Program-made: the position numbers and the translations under genes
Assembly: GCF_025426255.1 (NCBI RefSeq)
Contig: NZ_CP104861.1
Span: 4,945,001-5,009,000 of the forward strand
From: Pseudomonas fragi
GTDB lineage: Bacteria > Pseudomonadota > Gammaproteobacteria > Pseudomonadales > Pseudomonadaceae
Direction: 5' to 3'
Length of the DNA stretch: 64,000 nt
The notes under the pieces: model-generated
What the model was told of the DNA's origin: nothing
The model's input: only the letters and a program-made list of their open reading frames with translations
The model's database searches: none
Shown: positions 59,787-64,000 of the stretch, in pieces
Position numbering within the stretch: the first letter of the stretch is position 1
Layout: the number at the start of each line of letters is the position of its first letter

Positions 59787-60059
59787 ATGCAAATAACCTA
59801 CGACATCACCAAGCGCAACAAGACGCTAATCGAGCGAGGCCTTGATTTCGCTGACGCAAAAGCCGTATTTGCAGGTCATCACTTCACAGCTGAAGACTTA
59901 CGTCAGGATTACGGCGAAGTCCGACTAATCAGCATCGGCCTGATACAGGAACGCATGGTTGTTTTGGTCTGGACACCGCGCGGCGAGGACCGCCGTATTA
60001 TATCAATGAGGAAAGCCAATGAGCGCGAACAAGTACTCTATGCCCATCGATTGGGCTGA
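59787..60059 (+). CDS. brnT: BrnT family ribonuclease toxin
   Basis: BrnT is a RelE-fold ribonuclease that stops translation and is neutralised by BrnA. The 90-residue protein (MQITYDITKRNKTLIERGLDF) has the family pattern LIERGLDFADA, EVRLISIGLIQERMVVLVWTPR and the basic C-terminal RRIISMRKANEREQ. ATG 59787 is preferred to the TTG one codon upstream. It overlaps brnA by 41 bases, the usual toxin-first order. GC content is lower in its promoter than in neighbouring genes, consistent with acquisition. Confidence 0.88.
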   Translation: MQITYDITKRNKTLIERGLDFADAKAVFAGHHFTAEDLRQDYGEVRLISIGLIQERMVVLVWTPRGEDRRIISMRKANEREQVLYAHRLG

Positions 60060-60297
60060 CCCGAATGACGCGCCGGAGTTGACAGAGGCCTTTTTTGAAG
60101 CTGCCGACGAGTTCAAAGGTCCGCAGTTGATCAAACGCGGCAGGCCCAAGGCTGAAAAAGTGCTCACACGCATCACCATCCGACTTGCGCCCGAAGTCGT
60201 GGAGCAATTCAAAGCGTCCGGACCCGGCTGGCAAACACGAATGAACGCAGCATTGGCTGACTGGTTGAAGACTCACTCGCCAGGAGAGATACCTTGA
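60019..60297 (+). CDS. brnA: BrnA family antitoxin
   Basis: BrnA has an N-terminal toxin-binding part and a C-terminal ribbon-helix-helix DNA-binding domain, and represses its own operon together with BrnT. The 92-residue protein shows this: an acidic N-terminal half (NDAPELTEAFFEAADEFKG) and the RHH region VLTRITIRLAPEVVEQFKASG with WQTRMNAALADWLKTH. The ATG at 60019 lies inside brnT with a GAGGAAAG ribosome site, so translation is coupled. Confidence 0.88.
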   Translation: MSANKYSMPIDWADPNDAPELTEAFFEAADEFKGPQLIKRGRPKAEKVLTRITIRLAPEVVEQFKASGPGWQTRMNAALADWLKTHSPGEIP

Positions 60298-60319
60298 AAT
60301 TCTTTTCGGACTTTTGACC

Positions 60320-60670
60320 ATGAAACTCGCCTCTGACCTCCCGGACACCCCTGCCCTACGCGAGCTGATGCAGGTGCTGCATGAAGAAATCGGCCTGCCG
60401 GAACACAAGGCCGTCAGCCTGAAGACCTCGATCAACCTCGACCTGGGCTGCAACGGCAGCGATGCCCAGCATCTGATGGAAACCCTGGAGGAGCACTTCG
60501 GTCTTGAGCTGACCGATTACGACGCCTACCGTTACTTCCAGCCAGCCGGTAATGACCCGCACCTCAAGCGCAAGGCCAAGGGCCGCGAGGGCAAAGTGCC
60601 GCTGACCATTGGCATGCTGTATGAGGCTATCCAAGCCCGACAGTGGGATACCCAAGCTCTGGAAGGCTAA
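60320..60670 (+). CDS. DUF1493 family acyl-carrier-like protein
   Basis: A 116-residue protein (MKLASDLPDTPALRELMQVL) that fits DUF1493: the DLGCNGSDAQHLMETLEEHF helix-turn, then TDYDAYRYFQPAGN and a final PLTIGMLYEAIQARQW. The family has an acyl-carrier fold. The residue matching the phosphopantetheine serine of true carriers appears to be Gly, with Ser one place later, so it is probably not a working carrier. Function unknown. It follows brnA by 22 bases and is perhaps co-transcribed, ending at a strong terminator. Confidence 0.7.
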   Translation: MKLASDLPDTPALRELMQVLHEEIGLPEHKAVSLKTSINLDLGCNGSDAQHLMETLEEHFGLELTDYDAYRYFQPAGNDPHLKRKAKGREGKVPLTIGMLYEAIQARQWDTQALEG

Positions 60671-60681
60671 ATTCCAGGCAC

Positions 60682-60711
60682 AAAAAAGCCGCCTTTTCAG
60701 GCGGCTTTTTC
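60682..60711. terminator. Bidirectional terminator between the DUF1493 gene and pckA
   Basis: The perfect stem AAAAAGCCGCC / GGCGGCTTTTT with a 6-base loop has U runs on both strands. It serves both convergent genes. Confidence 0.9.
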
Positions 60712-60736
60712 GTGGATCAACACACTGACCGAATGC

Positions 60737-62278
60737 TTACGCCTTCGGGCCAGCAGCCTTGATCGCGTCGCTGACGTCGAACTTCTTGAAGTTCTCAACG
60801 AACAGGCCAGCCAATGCCTTGGCAGCTTCGTCGTAGGCAGCTTTGTCTTCCCAAGTGTTACGTGGGTTGAGCAGTACTGTGTCAACACCCGGTACGGTCA
60901 ATGGTACGTCGAGGTTGATGGTGTCCAGGTGCTCGGTTGCTGCGCCGATCAGAGCACCGCTCTGGATCGCTGCAATCACGCCACGCGTAGTCGGGATGTT
61001 GAAACGCTTGCCAACGCCGTAGCCACCGCCGGTCCAGCCGGTGTTAACCAGGTACACCTTGGAGCCGAAGCCGCGGATGCGCTTGATCAGCAGCTCTGCG
61101 TATTCGCCAGCTGGGCGCGGGAAGAACGGTGCGCCGAAGCAGGTGGAGAAAGTCGACTTGATGCCGCTGCCCGAACCCATTTCAGTCGAACCCACCAGCG
61201 CGGTGTAGCCAGACAGGAAGTGGTAGGCCGCTTGTTCTTCGCTGAGGATCGAAACAGGTGGCAACACGCCAGTCAGGTCGCAAGTCAGGAAGATCACAGC
61301 GTTAGGCTCACCACCGAGGTTCAGCGGAGCGCGTTTTTCGATCAGTTCACGCGGGTAAGCGGCGCGGCTGTTCTGAGTCAGGCTGTCGTCTGCGTAGTCT
61401 GGTTTTTTGTTCTCGTCGAGAACAACGTTCTCCAACACGGCGCCGTGCTGGATGGCTTTCCAGATAACCGGCTCGTTCTTCTCGGACAGGTCGATGCACT
61501 TGGCATAGCAACCGCCTTCGATGTTGAACACAACGCCTACGCCCCAGCCGTGTTCGTCGTCACCGATCAGGTAACGGCTTTCGTCAGCCGACAGAGTGGT
61601 TTTACCCGTGCCGGACAGGCCGAAGAACAGGGTAACGTCGCCCTCTTCGCCCATGTTGGCAGCGCAGTGCATCGGCAGAACGTCGACTGCTGGCAGCAGG
61701 AAGTTCTGAACCGAGAACAGGGCTTTTTTCATCTCGCCGGCATAACGCATGCCCGCGATCAGTACTTTTTTGGCTGCAAAGTTGATGATCACGCAACCGT
61801 CGGAGTTGGTGCCATCACGCTCTGGCTCGCACACGAAGTTCGGTGCGTTGATCACTTGCCACTCGTCTTTGCCCGCTGGGTTGTACTGTTCAGGGTTGAT
61901 GAACAGGCAACGGCCAAACAGGTTGTGCCAAGCAGTTTCGGTGGTCATTTTGACGGGCAGGTAGTGCGCCGGATCTGAACCTACATGCACGTGAGAAACA
62001 AAACGCTCACGCTCACCCAGATAAGCCGCAACGCGGTCCCACAGTGCATCGAACTTGTCGGCCGGGAACTTGCGGTTGATCGGGCCCCAGGCGATTGCGT
62101 CCTGAGTGGTCGGCTCTTCAACAATGAAGCGGTCAGCTGGTGAACGGCCGGTACGATGGCCGGTTTTGACAACCAGTGCGCCATTGTCGGCAAGCTCGCC
62201 CTCACCACGGCTCAGGGCTTCTTTGACCAGATCGTCGATGCTCAGATCGGTGTACACGGCGTTATTAGCTTGCGTCAT
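60737..62278 (-). CDS. pckA: Phosphoenolpyruvate carboxykinase (ATP)
   Basis: PckA converts oxaloacetate and ATP to phosphoenolpyruvate and CO2, the entry to gluconeogenesis from C4 acids. The 513-residue protein has the P-loop GLSGTGKTTLS near 220-230, the metal-binding GDDEHGWG, a substrate loop RTGRSPADRF near 42-51, and the second kinase motif EMGSGSGIKSTF. Its ATG at 62278 has GGGGAA upstream. It is a single-gene unit between hslO and the shared terminator. Confidence 0.96.
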   Translation of the reverse strand: MTQANNAVYTDLSIDDLVKEALSRGEGELADNGALVVKTGHRTGRSPADRFIVEEPTTQDAIAWGPINRKFPADKFDALWDRVAAYLGERERFVSHVHVGSDPAHYLPVKMTTETAWHNLFGRCLFINPEQYNPAGKDEWQVINAPNFVCEPERDGTNSDGCVIINFAAKKVLIAGMRYAGEMKKALFSVQNFLLPAVDVLPMHCAANMGEEGDVTLFFGLSGTGKTTLSADESRYLIGDDEHGWGVGVVFNIEGGCYAKCIDLSEKNEPVIWKAIQHGAVLENVVLDENKKPDYADDSLTQNSRAAYPRELIEKRAPLNLGGEPNAVIFLTCDLTGVLPPVSILSEEQAAYHFLSGYTALVGSTEMGSGSGIKSTFSTCFGAPFFPRPAGEYAELLIKRIRGFGSKVYLVNTGWTGGGYGVGKRFNIPTTRGVIAAIQSGALIGAATEHLDTINLDVPLTVPGVDTVLLNPRNTWEDKAAYDEAAKALAGLFVENFKKFDVSDAIKAAGPKA

Positions 62279-62457
62279 GAGGTTCCCCGTCGGCCATTGG
62301 CCGATTGCGCCAAACGTTTTGTAGTAGAAAAGTTTGCACTACTACCGCGAAAAAAGTGGGCCGGATTATGCCAGAAAACCCCAAAAAGAGTAGGGCCCAC
62401 CTGTCAGAACCGCGCAAGAACGGGTTTTGACAGGCGTTTTACCTAAGCTGAATCGTT

Positions 62458-63360
62458 TTAGTGCTGAGTGCCTGAAGGTGATTTAACACCCGCGCCAGCG
62501 AACAATTGATCGACATCAGCGGCATCAAACAGGTAGCGCTCGTTACAAAATTGACAGTCAATTTCGATATGGCCGCCATGTTCGGTAACCAAAGCCAGCG
62601 CATCTTCATGCCCCAGACTGGTCAATGCATTACCTGAACGCTCACGCGAACAGCTGCACTTGAATTCAATGACCTGGTTATCAAACAAGCGCACTGTTTC
62701 TTCGTGATACAGGCGATGCAGGATGGTTTCGTTGTCCAACCCCAGCAACTCTTCAGCCTTGAGCGTATCGCCCAGCATCAGCAACTTGTCCCAGCTGTCG
62801 ACACGTTCTTCTTCATCCTTGACCACGTCAGCAGGCAACTGCTGCAAGAACATGCCACGCGCACGCTTGCCATCGGCGACAAGCCAAAAGCGGGTCGGCA
62901 CTTGCTCAGACATCACGAAGTAGTTGGTGAAGCAGTCAGCCAGCGTTTCGCCGTTCAGATCCACAATGCCCTGATAGCGTTTGCCAACTGTAGGATCAAT
63001 GGTAATGGCCAGTACGCCGTTAGGCAGCAGGTCAGCCAGAGTGGCGTCCGGGGCAATGCTGTCAGCGTCAAAACGAGCCAGGCCGCGTATTTCACGGTCG
63101 CTGGTGCATTCGATCATCAACAGGGGCACCGGGCCTTCGGAACGTGCCTGCAGGCTCAGCAAACCATCGATTTTCTGGTTGCCTACCAGCAACGCAGCGG
63201 CAGCCATCAACTCGCCCAACAACTGCTGGACCGGCTGCGGATAGGCGTGCTTGGCCAACACATCAGCGTAGCTGTGCTCCAGCGAGGCCAGTTCGCCGCG
63301 AGCATCGCTGGTGTCGAACATAAAACGTTGTGTGGAATCGGTTTTGAGTAAGTCGGACAT
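62458..63360 (-). CDS. hslO: Redox-activated chaperone Hsp33
   Basis: Hsp33 becomes an ATP-independent holdase when oxidants release its zinc. The 300-residue protein (MSDLLKTDSTQRFMFD) has the four zinc cysteines Cys235/237 (KCSCSRER) and Cys269/272 (CQFCNE), plus the conserved core LLVGNQKIDGLLSLQ. The ATG at 63360 is preferred to the TTG at 63387 on family alignment. It is downstream of hslR on the same strand with a 145-base gap. Confidence 0.95.
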   Translation of the reverse strand: MSDLLKTDSTQRFMFDTSDARGELASLEHSYADVLAKHAYPQPVQQLLGELMAAAALLVGNQKIDGLLSLQARSEGPVPLLMIECTSDREIRGLARFDADSIAPDATLADLLPNGVLAITIDPTVGKRYQGIVDLNGETLADCFTNYFVMSEQVPTRFWLVADGKRARGMFLQQLPADVVKDEEERVDSWDKLLMLGDTLKAEELLGLDNETILHRLYHEETVRLFDNQVIEFKCSCSRERSGNALTSLGHEDALALVTEHGGHIEIDCQFCNERYLFDAADVDQLFAGAGVKSPSGTQH

Positions 63361-63505
63361 AAGAATAGAGTTCTGAATTGGTGACAAAATGTGTACGAGT
63401 CTTTCAATGTCGTGCAGGTCTGATGACCCTATATGGCGCCATGCATGGACTATTACAAGTTATGCACTCGCGGACTCGACGTACGGTTTGTGAGTATTGA
63501 TCAGC

Positions 63506-63913
63506 TCACTCGGCACCACTGGCATCATGAAACTGGTGCAGTTGGCGCCTTTGTTTCTTGGTCGGCTTGCCATCAGTACTGATGCCCATGGCCCCGGATT
63601 TGCGCATGGCAGCTGCTTTCTCGCGCTTGGCGATGCTTTGTTCGGTTTCGGCGTAGAGTAATTGAGCTTCCGGCGCGCCACGGCGCACGACTGACAGCGC
63701 TTTGACTTCCACAGTGCGTTCTTCAAGGCCTATACGTATTTGCAGTTCATCGCCCAAGCGGGGCTCTTTGCTCGGTTTGCAGCGCTCACCACGGCAATGC
63801 ACCTTGCCGCTTTCAATGGCCGCTTTGGCCAACGCACGGGTTTTGTAAAAACGCGCTGCCCAGAGCCACTTGTCCAGGCGAACCTTGTCGTCCTCTTCCT
63901 GCTTTTGTGCCAC
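63506..63913 (-). CDS. hslR: Heat shock protein 15 (S4-domain ribosome rescue factor)
   Basis: Hsp15 binds 50S subunits carrying a stranded peptidyl-tRNA and helps recycle them. The 135-residue basic protein has an S4 RNA-binding domain at about 11-70 (VRLDKWLWAARFYKTRALAK, then IESGKVHCRGERCKPS) and the lysine-rich C-terminal extension typical of the family (KPTKKQRRQLHQF). Paired with hslO as in many gammaproteobacteria. The promoter should lie in 63914-64000, where no clear hexamers were assigned. Confidence 0.92.
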   Translation of the reverse strand: MAQKQEEDDKVRLDKWLWAARFYKTRALAKAAIESGKVHCRGERCKPSKEPRLGDELQIRIGLEERTVEVKALSVVRRGAPEAQLLYAETEQSIAKREKAAAMRKSGAMGISTDGKPTKKQRRQLHQFHDASGAE

Positions 63914-64000
63914 TGGAATTCCTCTTCACTGAAATAGTCAGAACTGTACTACTACTTGCGATGAACAACTGAAGCAATCGGCCCGATAGAATGCCTGCCT

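Overview
This window is chromosomal DNA from a Pseudomonas, most likely the fluorescens lineage in the broad sense. The evidence is the gene order (pilMNOPQ-aroK-aroB-SPOR ATPase-gltBD-hemE; rpmE-priA-argS-hslVU; ubiE-ubiJ-ubiB-hisI-hisE-tatABC-rsmE; mdoGH; hut genes), the five-step histidine pathway using HutF and HutG, and two families of REP-like inverted repeats in many intergenic gaps. Most proteins are housekeeping and full length. No tRNA, rRNA, IS element, prophage or CRISPR array was seen.

Layout. 1-14029 is a leftward block: hemE (5' part only), gltD and gltB, an ATPase with a C-terminal SPOR domain, aroB, aroK and the type IV pilus assembly operon pilM-N-O-P-Q. ponA (PBP1A) diverges from pilM. 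It converges on a lone class-3 lipase that looks like a type VI secretion effector, followed by maeB, a thermonuclease-like protein and rpmE. priA, argS, a SPOR protein, hslV, hslU and a DUF971 gene read rightward to 29291. The expected PHA synthase cluster is missing next: only the phasin PhaF and a PHA-granule family protein remain. ubiE-ubiJ-ubiB, hisI-hisE, tatA-tatB-tatC, rsmE and a chemoreceptor then read rightward to 38390. Leftward again come a polar amino acid ABC transporter, mdoH/mdoG (periplasmic glucans), dtd and pip. A compact hut locus follows (hutG, hutI, a permease, hutH, hutU, hutD, hutC, with hutF divergent). The right end carries a RecQ-like helicase, a BrnT/BrnA toxin-antitoxin pair, a DUF1493 protein, pckA, hslO (Hsp33) and hslR (Hsp15).

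How the genes work together. GltBD, the hut genes and the ABC transporter handle nitrogen. MaeB and PckA are the gluconeogenic exits from C4 acids. HslVU, Hsp33 and Hsp15 deal with protein and ribosome stress. PonA, MdoGH and the two SPOR proteins act on the envelope. The hut genes are probably repressed by HutC, because palindromes of the TGTA-N2-TACA type lie upstream of hutU and between hutC and hutF.

Most worth a second look: the missing phaC1ZC2D/phaI genes beside a surviving phasin, with a degraded REP pair at the junction; the orphan lipase with no visible immunity, VgrG or PAAR gene; a strong intrinsic terminator for rpmE lying inside the signal-peptide codons of the next gene; a short PilQ without room for AMIN domains; and a brnTA promoter that appears to give a leaderless toxin mRNA and contains a decamer shared with the HutC box.
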